Below, in pieces: positions 7,829 through 15,082 of a DNA stretch of 16,447 nucleotides. The DNA is taken from NCBI GenBank assembly GCA_003242685.1, contig QGVD01000078.1:1-16447 (forward strand). Direction: 5' to 3'. Position 1 is the stretch's first letter. The number at the start of each line of letters is the position of its first letter. The notes under the pieces are model-generated. The model was not told where the DNA came from. It ran no database searches and saw nothing but the letters and a program-made list of their open reading frames with translations. The position numbers were made by a program, and so were the translations under genes. This stretch comes from Pseudomonadota bacterium. Lineage in GTDB: Bacteria; Pseudomonadota; Gammaproteobacteria; Steroidobacterales; Steroidobacteraceae.

Positions 7829-7862
7829 CATTCCCCCCCACTTTCTCCCACTTGCCGCCACT
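7827..7862 (-). promoter_or_regulatory. MraZ operator: four TGGGN-type repeats at 10-base spacing
   Basis: On the minus strand the words AGTGGC, AGTGGG, AGTGGG and AATGGG begin exactly 10 bases apart (plus-strand positions 7857-7862, 7847-7852, 7837-7842 and 7827-7832). E. coli MraZ is known to bind TGGGN direct repeats separated by 5 bases upstream of mraZ, the same spacing. Three copies here are perfect TGGG; the one furthest from the gene is TGGC and overlaps the promoter -10. Ten-base phasing puts all repeats on one face of the helix, suiting a ring-shaped oligomer. The layout fits autorepression by blocking transcription start. Confidence 0.88.
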
Positions 7863-7889
7863 ATAGGAATCGGCGGCGCGCTATGTCAA
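7860..7889 (-). promoter_or_regulatory. Sigma-70 promoter of the mraZ/dcw operon
   Basis: On the minus strand there is a perfect -35 TTGACA (7884-7889), an 18-base spacer and a -10 TATAGT (7860-7865). The predicted transcription start is near 7853, inside the MraZ repeat array and about 47 bases before the mraZ ATG. The near-consensus boxes suggest a strong promoter held back by MraZ. Confidence 0.85.
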
Positions 7890-8119
7890 TCGGAGGAGTG
7901 AGAAATTCGTCGCAGTCACAACAACTTATGGTTAATTCAGGCGCATCTGAACTGTACGGAAGGGAGAAGCTTTCTTAGCAATCAGGGGGTTGCTTGAAGA
8001 ACCTTATACAGTGGTTGAGCCTGAGCGGAGCTGTACACGAAAAGGGCTTGCATCGGGACCCGATTCGTGCATCGGGCAGGTTCCGCGCTCCGGTGCCCAG
8101 GTACGCGCCGATTACCCAC
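7890..8119. other. Intergenic region between the mraZ promoter and rnpB
   Basis: I see no convincing gene here. The part from about 7905 to 8010 is clearly richer in A and T than its surroundings, and lies upstream of the dcw promoter, where activator sites could be. A TTG at 7994 with an AGGGGG tract just upstream opens a 61-codon plus-strand frame running into the 3' end of rnpB. It has no recognisable features and I do not call it. The word GCATCGGG occurs twice, near 8050 and 8071. Confidence 0.5.
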
Positions 8120-8149
8120 CGCGCGGACGCCCGGCCGGGAGTCCGCGCG
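8120..8149 (-). terminator. GC-rich stem-loop downstream of rnpB
   Basis: CGCGCGGAC (8120-8128) and GTCCGCGCG (8141-8149) form a perfect 9-base-pair stem around a 12-base segment that contains the palindrome CCCGGCCGGG. It begins about a dozen bases past the 3' end of the rnpB RNA, where a terminator is expected. No T-run follows on the minus strand, so it is not a classical intrinsic terminator; it may act as a processing or stability element. Confidence 0.5.
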
Positions 8150-8160
8150 AGGGGCGAAAC

Positions 8161-8535
<375 letters not shown>

Positions 8536-8541
8536 GACTGC

Positions 8542-8569
8542 AAGATAAGGCTGCGGAACGAGATGTCAA
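8542..8569 (-). promoter_or_regulatory. Sigma-70 promoter of rnpB
   Basis: On the minus strand: -35 TTGACA (8564-8569), a 16-base spacer and -10 TATCTT (8542-8547). The start predicted 7 bases downstream falls at about 8535, the 5' side of helix P1. Agreement between the promoter and the folded RNA end supports both calls. Confidence 0.82.
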
Positions 8570-8617
8570 ACGGAATCGGAAACCTCGGAGCGCGAATTGC
8601 CGGCCGTGCGGAATCCT

Positions 8618-9499
8618 TCATTCGCGTCTCTTTTCGCCGCCGTCGCGCTCACCCGCGGATTGCGCGAGCTCGAGCGCGAGCGCATACGCCTCGTTGCGCC
8701 TCGTGCCCGTGAGCTCCGCGGCGAGCGCGGCCGCCCTGCTCGGCGGCAGCTCGCGCACGAGAAGCTCGAGCGTCCGCTTGAGCCGCTCGCTCCTCTCCTG
8801 CTCGTCCGCGCCGCGCGGCGAACCTGCGACGACGAGCGTGATCTCGCCGCGCTGGAAATTGGGCTCCGCGCGCGCGCGTGCCGCGAGCTCACCGAGCGTG
8901 CCGCGGTAGACACTCTCGTGCGCCTTGGTGAGCTCCCGCGCAACGACCGCGGGCCGATCCGCACCGAAGACTTCCGCGAGATCCTGAAGCGCGGAGGCGA
9001 TGCGATGCGGAGCCTCGAAGAACACGAGCGTGCGCGTCTCGCGCGCGAGCGCTCTCAGACGCTCGCGCCGCTCTCCTTCGCGCGAGGGCAGAAAGCCTTC
9101 GAAGCAGAAGCGATCCGTCGGCAGACCCGCGACGGCGAGCGCCGCCGTGATCGCGGACGGTCCCGGAATCACGCGCACGTCGACTCCTGCGGCTGCCGCG
9201 CGGCGCACGAGCTCGAAGCCGGGGTCGGAAAGGAGAGGCGTGCCTGCGTCGCTGACGAGCGCGACGGTCGCGCCCTGCTCGAAACGCGCGAGCAGCTCGC
9301 TCACGCGCTGCGCCTCGTTGTGCTCGTGGAGCGAGATCATGGGACGCGACACGCCCGCGGCCTGCAGCAGCGCGCGCGTGTGGCGCGTGTCCTCGGCCGC
9401 GATGAGATCCGCGCTCGCGAGCGCCTCACGGGCCCGCGCGGAGAGATCGCCGAGATTTCCGATCGGCGTTGCGACGACGTACAGGCGTCCGGCCACCAC
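8618..9499 (-). CDS. rsmI: 16S rRNA (cytidine(1402)-2'-O)-methyltransferase RsmI
   Basis: RsmI 2'-O-methylates C1402 of 16S rRNA, the same nucleotide that RsmH (also in this window) methylates at N4. The 293-residue product has the tetrapyrrole-methylase fold signatures: LYVVATPIGNLGDLS (about 6-20), AAEDTRHTRALL, VALVSDAGTPLLSDPG, VIPGPSAITAALAVAGL, and FEGFLPSREGERRERL, then FFEAPHRI. The frame continues open upstream into lpoA's leader, but similarity begins here. The start is the first of two adjacent GTG codons (9499 or 9496); an AAGGA five bases upstream favours the first. The gene is divergent from lpoA, as in E. coli and Pseudomonas. No other gene lies between it and rnpB. Confidence 0.95.
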   Translation of the reverse strand: MVAGRLYVVATPIGNLGDLSARAREALASADLIAAEDTRHTRALLQAAGVSRPMISLHEHNEAQRVSELLARFEQGATVALVSDAGTPLLSDPGFELVRRAAAAGVDVRVIPGPSAITAALAVAGLPTDRFCFEGFLPSREGERRERLRALARETRTLVFFEAPHRIASALQDLAEVFGADRPAVVARELTKAHESVYRGTLGELAARARAEPNFQRGEITLVVAGSPRGADEQERSERLKRTLELLVRELPPSRAAALAAELTGTRRNEAYALALELAQSAGERDGGEKRRE

Positions 9500-9505
9500 T
9501 ATAAT
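9500..9505 (+). promoter_or_regulatory. Possible -10 box of lpoA
   Basis: A perfect TATAAT on the plus strand directly abuts the rsmI start codon. No good -35 is seen at 16-18 bases upstream (the nearest TTG, at 9469, is 25 bases away). If used, transcription would start near 9512 and give a leader of about 70 bases before the lpoA ATG. The leader contains a GCCGGA/TCCGGC stem-loop (9525-9540). The placement implies rsmI and lpoA share a very compact divergent control region. Confidence 0.4.
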
Positions 9506-9582
9506 CCTTCGCTCGTGCGCGTTTGCCGGAGCGTTCCGGCGCGGACCGGCATCCTGCCCGCCCCTGAAAGGCCGTTCAACCG

Positions 9583-11436
9583 ATGTCTTCCATTCAATCG
9601 ATGCTTCGACTCGTGCTCGTCCTGACGGCTGCCGCGCTGCTCGCGGGCTGCCCTTCGCTGGGTCCGCGCGGCGCACCACCGCCGAGCGCCGACCGCGCGG
9701 AGCTCCTCCTGCGCCAGGGCGACTACGAAGGTGCCGCGCGCACGTTCGAGGCGCTCGCCGCGGACAACACCGGCACGGATCGCAGCGAGCACCAGCTTCG
9801 CGCGGCGCGCGCGTGGCTTCTCGCGCGGCGGCCGGAAGAAGCGGCACGCGTGCTTGCGGACGTGGGTCCGGCGCTCACCGAAGCGCAGGCGCTCGAGCGT
9901 CAGATGCTCGGCGTCGAGCTGGCCCTCGCGCGCGGCCAGACGCAGCAGGCATGGCAGCAGCTCGCGGCGATGCGCGAGCCAGCGGGTACGCAGGACGCAC
10001 TGCGCTACTACGAGCTCAGAATGCGCGCGGCCTTCGCATCGGGCCGGCCCGCCGACGGCGTTCGCGCCCACGTCGCGCGCGAGCGGCGGCTGACGAACAC
10101 CGAGCAGCGCACGGCCAGCCGCCGCGAGCTGCTCTTCGAGCTGCGGGACGCAGCGGAGCGCGGCGAGCGCATCGATCCTCGTGCGGCCGCCAACGAGACC
10201 GTCGTGCGCGGCTGGCTCGAGCTCGCCCCCCTCGCCGCGGCCGCCGCCCGCGATCCGAATGCGGCGCGTCCGCAGATCGAAGCCTGGCAGGTCCGCTATC
10301 CGAATCATCCCGCGACTGCCGTCGTGCGCAGCGAGCTGCTCGGCATCGCGGTCACACGGGACGAAGTCGCCGGGCACGTGGCACTGCTGCTGCCCGTCAC
10401 GGGACGCCAGGCGGGCGCGGCGACGATCGTGCGCGATGGATTCATGGCGGCGTACTACCGCACGCCGGCCGCCGCGCGGCCGAGCGTGCGCGTCTACGAC
10501 ACTGCGCAGATGAGCGTCGCCGAAGCGGTGACGCGCGCGACCGAGGAAGGCGCGGAGTTCATCGTGGGTCCGCTCACGCGCGCCGAAGTGGTCGCGGCTG
10601 CGGAGTTCCAGATCGAGCGGCCGACGATTCTGGCGCTCAACTTCCTGCCTGCGGACCGGGTCGCGCCTGCAGGTTTCTTCCAGTTCGCGCTCTCACCGGA
10701 AGACGAGGCGCGACAGGTCGCGCGCCGCGTGCTCGCGGAAGGGCGCCGGCGAGGCGTCGCGCTCGTTCCGCGCGGCGACTGGGGCTCGCGCGTGCTCGCC
10801 GCGTTCCGCCAGGAGCTCGAGGCCGGCGGAGGCGTGCTGCTCTCCGATGCCGCGTTCGACGCGTCGCTCACGGACTACTCGGACGAGATCACGCAGGTGC
10901 TGCGCATCGCCGACAGCCGCGCGCGACACAGACGCCTGGAATCGCTGCTCGGCACGAAGCTCGCGTTCGAGCCGCGCCGGCGTGCCGACATCGAGTTCAT
11001 CTTCGCGGCGAGCCAGGCGTCGACCGCGCGCCTTCTGCGTCCGCAGCTCCGCTTCCACTTCGCGGGCGACATCGCGACGTATGCGACGTCCGACGCCTAT
11101 GAGCCCGACTCGCCGGCGAACGAGGAGCTCGACGGGCTCATCTTCCCCGACATGCCGTGGATGCTGGGCGGCGGCTCGCTGGTCGAGGACATACGCGCCG
11201 AGGTGAACGCGGCGTGGCCGAACGGCTCGCGCCGCAGCCGGCTGTTCGCGTTCGGCTTCGATGCGTATCGCCTCTACGAGGCTCTGCATCGCGGGCGGGG
11301 CCGGCCGCCCGCTACGAGCATTCCCGGACTCACCGGCCGCCTCACGTTCGACGCCGAGGGGCGCGTGCATCGCGACCTCGACTGGGCGCAGCTTCGCGAC
11401 GGTCAGCCACGGCTGCTCGCGCCGCCCATCGAATGA
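9583..11436 (+). CDS. lpoA: Outer-membrane lipoprotein LpoA/LppC, activator of penicillin-binding protein 1A
   Basis: LpoA is an outer-membrane lipoprotein that reaches across the periplasm and stimulates the class A synthase PBP1A in E. coli. The 617-residue product starts with a lipoprotein signal: a hydrophobic stretch at 8-21 and lipobox LLAGC with Cys23. Residues about 30-250 are Ala/Arg/Leu-rich helical repeats in TPR style (LLRQGDYEGAARTFEALA near the start). From about residue 260 (GHVALLLPVTGRQAGAA) comes a periplasmic binding-protein-like domain, with EEGAEFIVGPLTRAEV and a C-terminal LFAFGFDAYRLYEAL. This two-part layout is that of LpoA; E. coli's is somewhat longer (678). Position between rsmI and yraN supports the call. 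A second ATG at 9601 would still keep the lipobox. That its partner is a PBP1A is known only from the family; no such gene lies here. Confidence 0.92.
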   Translation: MSSIQSMLRLVLVLTAAALLAGCPSLGPRGAPPPSADRAELLLRQGDYEGAARTFEALAADNTGTDRSEHQLRAARAWLLARRPEEAARVLADVGPALTEAQALERQMLGVELALARGQTQQAWQQLAAMREPAGTQDALRYYELRMRAAFASGRPADGVRAHVARERRLTNTEQRTASRRELLFELRDAAERGERIDPRAAANETVVRGWLELAPLAAAAARDPNAARPQIEAWQVRYPNHPATAVVRSELLGIAVTRDEVAGHVALLLPVTGRQAGAATIVRDGFMAAYYRTPAAARPSVRVYDTAQMSVAEAVTRATEEGAEFIVGPLTRAEVVAAAEFQIERPTILALNFLPADRVAPAGFFQFALSPEDEARQVARRVLAEGRRRGVALVPRGDWGSRVLAAFRQELEAGGGVLLSDAAFDASLTDYSDEITQVLRIADSRARHRRLESLLGTKLAFEPRRRADIEFIFAASQASTARLLRPQLRFHFAGDIATYATSDAYEPDSPANEELDGLIFPDMPWMLGGGSLVEDIRAEVNAAWPNGSRRSRLFAFGFDAYRLYEALHRGRGRPPATSIPGLTGRLTFDAEGRVHRDLDWAQLRDGQPRLLAPPIE

Positions 11437-11449
11437 GCGTCGAGCGGGC

Positions 11450-11827
11450 ATGGAGCGCCCACGACCGGATCGACGGGAAATCGGCCGTCGCGCGGAAGAC
11501 GTGGCGGCCGAGTTCCTGGTGCGGCACGGCCTCACGATCCTCACCCGCAACTTTCGGCGCCGGCTCGGCGAGCTCGATCTCGTCGCACGCGAGGGCGACG
11601 TCCTCGTCGTCGCGGAAGTGCGCACGCGCTCGAGCGACGAATACGGCGGTGCGGCCGCGAGCGTCGACGGCTGGAAACGCCGGCGCATCGTGCGTGCGAC
11701 GCTGCAGCTCCTGCAGCGACACCGCGATCTCTCGCGGCTGCGGGTGCGCTTCGACGTGATCGTGGTTTCGGACCCTTTCGGGGCGATACCGAAGGTGGAG
11801 TGGATCCGGCACGCGTTCGAGGCGTGA
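11450..11827 (+). CDS. yraN: YraN family protein (UPF0102, nuclease-like fold)
   Basis: This is a 125-residue protein of the UPF0102/YraN family, predicted to have an endonuclease-like fold but without a settled function. Family features are EIGRRAEDVAAEFLVRHG (about 10-27), RNFRRRLGELDLVAREGDVL (33-52) with the Glu and Asp of the putative active site, VAEVRTRSS (54-62), where the family usually has VEVKxR, and RFDVIVV near the C-terminus. The start ATG at 11450 lies 13 bases after the lpoA stop, with a GAGCGGG tract upstream. Yra genes follow lpoA in many gammaproteobacteria, so the two are probably one operon. In Pseudomonas and E. coli a phosphoheptose-isomerase-like gene (diaA/gmhA) comes next; here the strand switches at once. 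Confidence 0.93.
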   Translation: MERPRPDRREIGRRAEDVAAEFLVRHGLTILTRNFRRRLGELDLVAREGDVLVVAEVRTRSSDEYGGAAASVDGWKRRRIVRATLQLLQRHRDLSRLRVRFDVIVVSDPFGAIPKVEWIRHAFEA

Positions 11828-11874
11828 TCGCGCCGCCCCTTCATCGAGAAGGCACGGGAAGCGTGATTGCCTGC

Positions 11875-12282
11875 CTACTTGACGACCTTGAGCTGCGGGC
11901 GGCGGCTGCCGCCTTCTTCGGCCGGCGGACGCGGCGGTGGCGGCGGCTCGGGGCCGAGATCCGCCTCGGAGAAGACCATTCCTTCGCCCGTCTCGCGTGC
12001 GTAGACACCGAGCACCGCCGCGACCGGGAAGCGCACGTGATGCACGACACCGGAGAAGCGGGCATCGAACTCGACCCAGTCGTTGCCGATCGTGAGGTGC
12101 TGGGTCGCGGTCATGCTGATGTTCAGCACGATCTTGCCGTCCTTCACGTATGCGGACGGGACTTCGACTCCCGGGCGCTCCGCATCGACGATCACGTGCG
12201 GCGTGTGACCGCAGTCCGCGATCCACTGATGCATCGCGCGAAGCAGATACGGGCGCTTGGAGGGAAGTCGTCGCTCGGGCAT
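11875..12282 (-). CDS. sspB: ClpXP protease specificity-enhancing factor SspB
   Basis: SspB is the adaptor that delivers ssrA-tagged and other substrates to the ClpXP protease. The 135-residue protein has the conserved substrate-binding domain at about 8-100: SKRPYLLRAMHQWIADCG (8-25), TPHVIVDAERPGVEVP (27-42), VLNISMTATQHL (52-63), DARFSGVVHHVRFPVAAVLG (73-92) and VYARETGEGMVF (93-104). A flexible Pro/Gly/Glu-rich linker follows, and the last residues, RRPQLKVVK, match the ClpX-binding tail of the family. The ATG at 12282 lies four bases past the sspA stop, fixing the start; the frame upstream is shadow coding. The linker is shorter than in E. coli (165 residues in all). Confidence 0.96.
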   Translation of the reverse strand: MPERRLPSKRPYLLRAMHQWIADCGHTPHVIVDAERPGVEVPSAYVKDGKIVLNISMTATQHLTIGNDWVEFDARFSGVVHHVRFPVAAVLGVYARETGEGMVFSEADLGPEPPPPPRPPAEEGGSRRPQLKVVK

Positions 12283-12286
12283 CGGC

Positions 12287-12913
12287 TTACGCCAGGCGCA
12301 TCTCCTGTTCGGCTTCCGAGAGACTCTCACGGAACGCCGGGCGTGAGAAGACGAGGCTGGCGTATCTGAGGATCGGCTGAGCCTGATCGCGCGGCAGGTC
12401 CACCTCGTAGCGCGGCAGACGCCACAGGATCGGCGCGATCGTCGCGTCGACGAGCGAGAACTCGTCCGAGAGGAAATACGGCTTGAGCTTGAACAGGTCG
12501 ACGCTCTGCAGGACGGTGTCGCGCAGGATCTTCTTGAGCTTCGCGGCCTGCTTCTTGTCCTGCTCGCGCTCGATCTGGTCGACGAGCCCGTACCAGTCGC
12601 GCTCGATCCGGTAGAGCGCGAGGCGGAAGTGCGCGCGCGTCACCGGATCGACCGGCATGAGCGGCGGATGCGGGAAGCGCTCGTCCAGGTACTCCATGAT
12701 CACCCTGGAGTCGTACAGGACGAGATCCCGGTCCACCAGGGTCGGCACGCTGTGGTAGGGATTGAGATCGAGGAGGTCCTCCGGGAATCGGCCGGGCTCG
12801 ACGTTCACGATGTCGATGGCGATACCCTTCTCGGCCAGCACGATCCGCGTGCGATGACTCCACGCGTCGGTGGGCGAGGAGAACAGCGTCATGATCGATC
12901 GGCGACTCGACAC
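12287..12913 (-). CDS. sspA: Stringent starvation protein SspA
   Basis: SspA has a glutathione-S-transferase fold without that activity. It binds RNA polymerase and alters transcription under starvation and acid stress. The 208-residue product is close to E. coli SspA over its length: MTLFSSPTDAWSHRTRIVLA (8-27), DLNPYHSVPTLVDRDLVLYD (49-68), IMEYLDERFPHPPLMPVDP (72-90), KPYFLSDEFSLVDATIAPIL (144-163) and the C-terminal LSEAEQEMRL. The start is a GTG at 12913, preceded at once by AGAAG; an ATG at residue 8 (12892) is an alternative that would trim seven residues with weak similarity. It is followed four bases later by sspB in the usual operon. The region upstream holds the hairpin that ends petC. 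Confidence 0.96.
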   Translation of the reverse strand: MSSRRSIMTLFSSPTDAWSHRTRIVLAEKGIAIDIVNVEPGRFPEDLLDLNPYHSVPTLVDRDLVLYDSRVIMEYLDERFPHPPLMPVDPVTRAHFRLALYRIERDWYGLVDQIEREQDKKQAAKLKKILRDTVLQSVDLFKLKPYFLSDEFSLVDATIAPILWRLPRYEVDLPRDQAQPILRYASLVFSRPAFRESLSEAEQEMRLA

Positions 12914-12959
12914 CTTCTAACGCCTCCCCCGCGTCAAACGTCGACCTTCAGTCCCGTTC

Positions 12960-13021
12960 CCCCATCGCCCATCCGGCATCCTCTCCCCGCCCTCCGCGGG
13001 GAGAGGAATGAAGCGATGGGG
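12960..13021. terminator. Two-part hairpin between petC and sspA (terminator or repeat element)
   Basis: An inner perfect stem of 11 base pairs, CCTCTCCCCGC (12980-12990) with GCGGGGAGAGG (12996-13006), closes a 5-base loop. An outer stem of 9 base pairs, CCCCATCGC (12960-12968) with GCGATGGGG (13013-13021), encloses it across an asymmetric internal loop. It begins three bases past the petC stop on the minus strand. It lacks a T-run but is symmetric and very stable. The design resembles dispersed palindromic repeats seen between genes in proteobacteria; only a genome-wide search for copies could tell a repeat from a simple terminator. Confidence 0.6.
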
Positions 13022-13023
13022 CG

Positions 13024-13827
13024 TCAGTGGACGTCCTTCCAGTATTCGCGCTTCAGCAGCCAGGCCAGCCACGTGAAGACGAGCAGGAACAGTATGACCC
13101 AGACGCCGACGGAGCGCCGGACGAGCTGCGAGGGCTCACCGACGTAGTCGAGGAACGTCACGAGATCGCGCACGAACACGTCGTACTCCTCCGTGCTCAT
13201 GCGGCCCGGCGTGACCTCCTCGAAGTGGTCGAACACGCGCTCCGTGACGACCTCGCCGTTCTCGCCGGTGTGCTCGACCGTGCGGAACACGGCGCGCTTG
13301 AGCCCCTCGAGATCGGAGAGCACGTGCGGCATGGCCGTGCCGTCGAGCGCGAGATTGTTCACGCCCGTGACCGGCTTGCTCGGATCGACGTAGAAGGTCT
13401 TGAGGAACTGGTAGACGTAGTCCGCGCCGCGCGCCCTGACGATGAGCGACAGGTCGGGCGGCGCCTTGCCGAACCAGGCCTCCCCGTCCGCCACCGGCAG
13501 CGACGTGACGACGTAGTCCGTCATCTCCGCGCCGGCGGGCAGCAGGTGCTTCTGCATCAGATCGGTCGGGATCGCCAGATCCTTCGCGAGGCGCGAATAG
13601 CGCACGTACTTCAGCGAATGGCATCCGTAGCAGTAGCTGAAGAAGTTGCGCGCGCCGCGCTGGAGCGACGAGAGGTTCGCGACGTTCGTGTTGGCGCGCC
13701 ACGACTGCCAGTCGGAGCCGTAACCGCCCTCCTCGGCGTGCTCGGAGGCGTACGCACCGCCGCAGAGCGCGGCGAGCACGAGGACCAGTGCCGCCCTGTA
13801 CATGCCTGCGATCCTACGCGTGCGCAT
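13024..13827 (-). CDS. petC: Cytochrome c1 subunit of the bc1 complex (PetC)
   Basis: Cytochrome c1 is the membrane-anchored, periplasmic heme protein that takes electrons from the Rieske protein and passes them to soluble cytochrome c. The 267-residue product has an N-terminal signal sequence (hydrophobic at 11-26, possible cleavage after AYA), a heme c site C66-YG-C69-H70 in FFSYCYGCHSLKYVRYSRL, the axial Met166 in TAMPHVL, and a C-terminal membrane helix at about 239-258 followed by KREYWKD. The ATG at 13827 overlaps cytochrome b by 14 bases. The ATG at 13803, with AGGA eight bases upstream, would trim eight residues (MRTRRIAG) and still leave a usable signal peptide; I cannot choose firmly. 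It is the last gene of the pet operon, with a hairpin just downstream. Confidence 0.95.
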   Translation of the reverse strand: MRTRRIAGMYRAALVLVLAALCGGAYASEHAEEGGYGSDWQSWRANTNVANLSSLQRGARNFFSYCYGCHSLKYVRYSRLAKDLAIPTDLMQKHLLPAGAEMTDYVVTSLPVADGEAWFGKAPPDLSLIVRARGADYVYQFLKTFYVDPSKPVTGVNNLALDGTAMPHVLSDLEGLKRAVFRTVEHTGENGEVVTERVFDHFEEVTPGRMSTEEYDVFVRDLVTFLDYVGEPSQLVRRSVGVWVILFLLVFTWLAWLLKREYWKDVH

Positions 13828-15082
13828 GGTACGTCACCCTCTCGGGAACCGGCTTGACCGGATCGAGTCGCGTATAGATCGGCATGAGCAGGAAGAATGC
13901 GAAGTACAACACCGTGAAGATGCGCGCGAGCACCACGTAGACCCCCTCCGCCGGCTGCAGCCCCAGGTAGCCGAGCGCCACGAAGGATATCGCGAAGACC
14001 GTGAGCGCCGTCCTGAACATCCAGCCGCGGTAGCGGACCGACTTGACCTTCGAGCGGTCGAGCCACGGCAGGAACAGGAACGCCAGCACGGAGAGCAGCA
14101 TCAGCAGCGCGCCGAGGCGCTGATCGGGCACGGCGCGCAGGATCGCGTAGTACGGCGTGAAGTACCACACCGGAGCGATGTGCTCGGGCGTCGACATCGG
14201 GTTCGCGGGCTCGAAGTTCGGCGTCTCGAGGAACAGCCCGCCGAACTCCGGCACGAAGAACACGACGATCGCGTAGAACACGAGGAAGACGCCGACGCCG
14301 ACCACGTCCTTCACCGTGTAGTACGGATGGAACGGGATGCCGTCGAGCGGCTTGCCGTCGGGTCCCAGCTTCTCCTTGATCTCGATGCCGTCCGGATTGT
14401 TCGAGCCCGTGCGCCGCAGGGCCACCAGGTGCAGCATCACCAGGAGCAGCAGGGCGAGCGGCACGGCGACGACGTGCAGCGCGAAGAAGCGGTTCAGCGT
14501 CGCGTCGGCGATGCCGTAATCGCCGCGGATCCACTCGACGAGGCCGGGGCCGATCACGGGAATGGTGCCGAACAGGTTGACGATCACCTGCGCGCCCCAG
14601 AACGACATGTTGCCCCACGGCAGGACGTAGCCGAAGAAGGCCTCGGCCATGAGCGCCAGGTACACCAGCATGCCGATGATCCACAGCAGCTCGCGCGGCG
14701 CCTTGTACGACCCGTACAGCAGCGCGCGGAACATGTGCAGATACACGACGATGAAGAAGAACGAGGCGCCCGTGGAGTGCATGTAGCGGATGAGCCAGCC
14801 CCACTCCACCTCGCGCATGATGAACTCGACCGAGTCGAAGGCCGTCGCCTCACCCGGCTTGTAGAACATCGTGAGGAAGATGCCGGTGAGGAGCTGGATC
14901 ACCAGCACGAGCAGCGCGAGCGAGCCGAAGAAGTACCAGATGTTGAAGTTCTTCGGCGCGTAGTAGCCCGTGAGCTGGTTGGCGATGAATTCCTCGACGG
15001 GCAGGCGCTTGTTGATCCAGGCGCGCAGCCGGCCGGTCTTGACGGCGGGAGCGCCGCCCGGGGGATGCACGACGGTGGCCAT
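13814..15082 (-). CDS. petB: Cytochrome b subunit of the bc1 complex (PetB)
   Basis: Cytochrome b is the core membrane subunit that oxidises ubiquinol at the Qo site and reduces quinone at Qi. The 422-residue product has about eight membrane helices and the four heme-ligand histidines, His102 and His116 in helix B (MHSTGASFFFIVVYLHMF) and His203 and His218 in helix D. LPWGNMSFWGAQV (154-166) is the typical loop after helix C. The Qo motif is PVWY (304-307) instead of the PEWY of mitochondria and alphaproteobacteria; this variant is known from beta- and gammaproteobacteria. The ATG at 15082 shares its A with the petA stop (TGATG), with AAGGAG upstream. Upstream codons in the same frame are shadow coding. 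The C-terminus overlaps petC. Confidence 0.97.
   Translation of the reverse strand: MATVVHPPGGAPAVKTGRLRAWINKRLPVEEFIANQLTGYYAPKNFNIWYFFGSLALLVLVIQLLTGIFLTMFYKPGEATAFDSVEFIMREVEWGWLIRYMHSTGASFFFIVVYLHMFRALLYGSYKAPRELLWIIGMLVYLALMAEAFFGYVLPWGNMSFWGAQVIVNLFGTIPVIGPGLVEWIRGDYGIADATLNRFFALHVVAVPLALLLLVMLHLVALRRTGSNNPDGIEIKEKLGPDGKPLDGIPFHPYYTVKDVVGVGVFLVFYAIVVFFVPEFGGLFLETPNFEPANPMSTPEHIAPVWYFTPYYAILRAVPDQRLGALLMLLSVLAFLFLPWLDRSKVKSVRYRGWMFRTALTVFAISFVALGYLGLQPAEGVYVVLARIFTVLYFAFFLLMPIYTRLDPVKPVPERVTYHAHA

Noticed and set aside
8040..8085. Direct repeat GCATCGGG and small inverted repeat ATCGG/CCGAT near it
   Set aside because: Only two copies, too short to call a CRISPR, integration site or operator; noted in the gap entry.
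8597..9625. Plus-strand open frame opposite rsmI (342 codons)
   Set aside because: Arg/Glu-rich antisense shadow of a well-supported gene.
11821..11834. Imperfect palindrome GGCGTGATCGCGCC between yraN and sspB as a bidirectional terminator
   Set aside because: Has a mismatch, overlaps the yraN stop, has no loop to speak of and no T-run; too weak to call.
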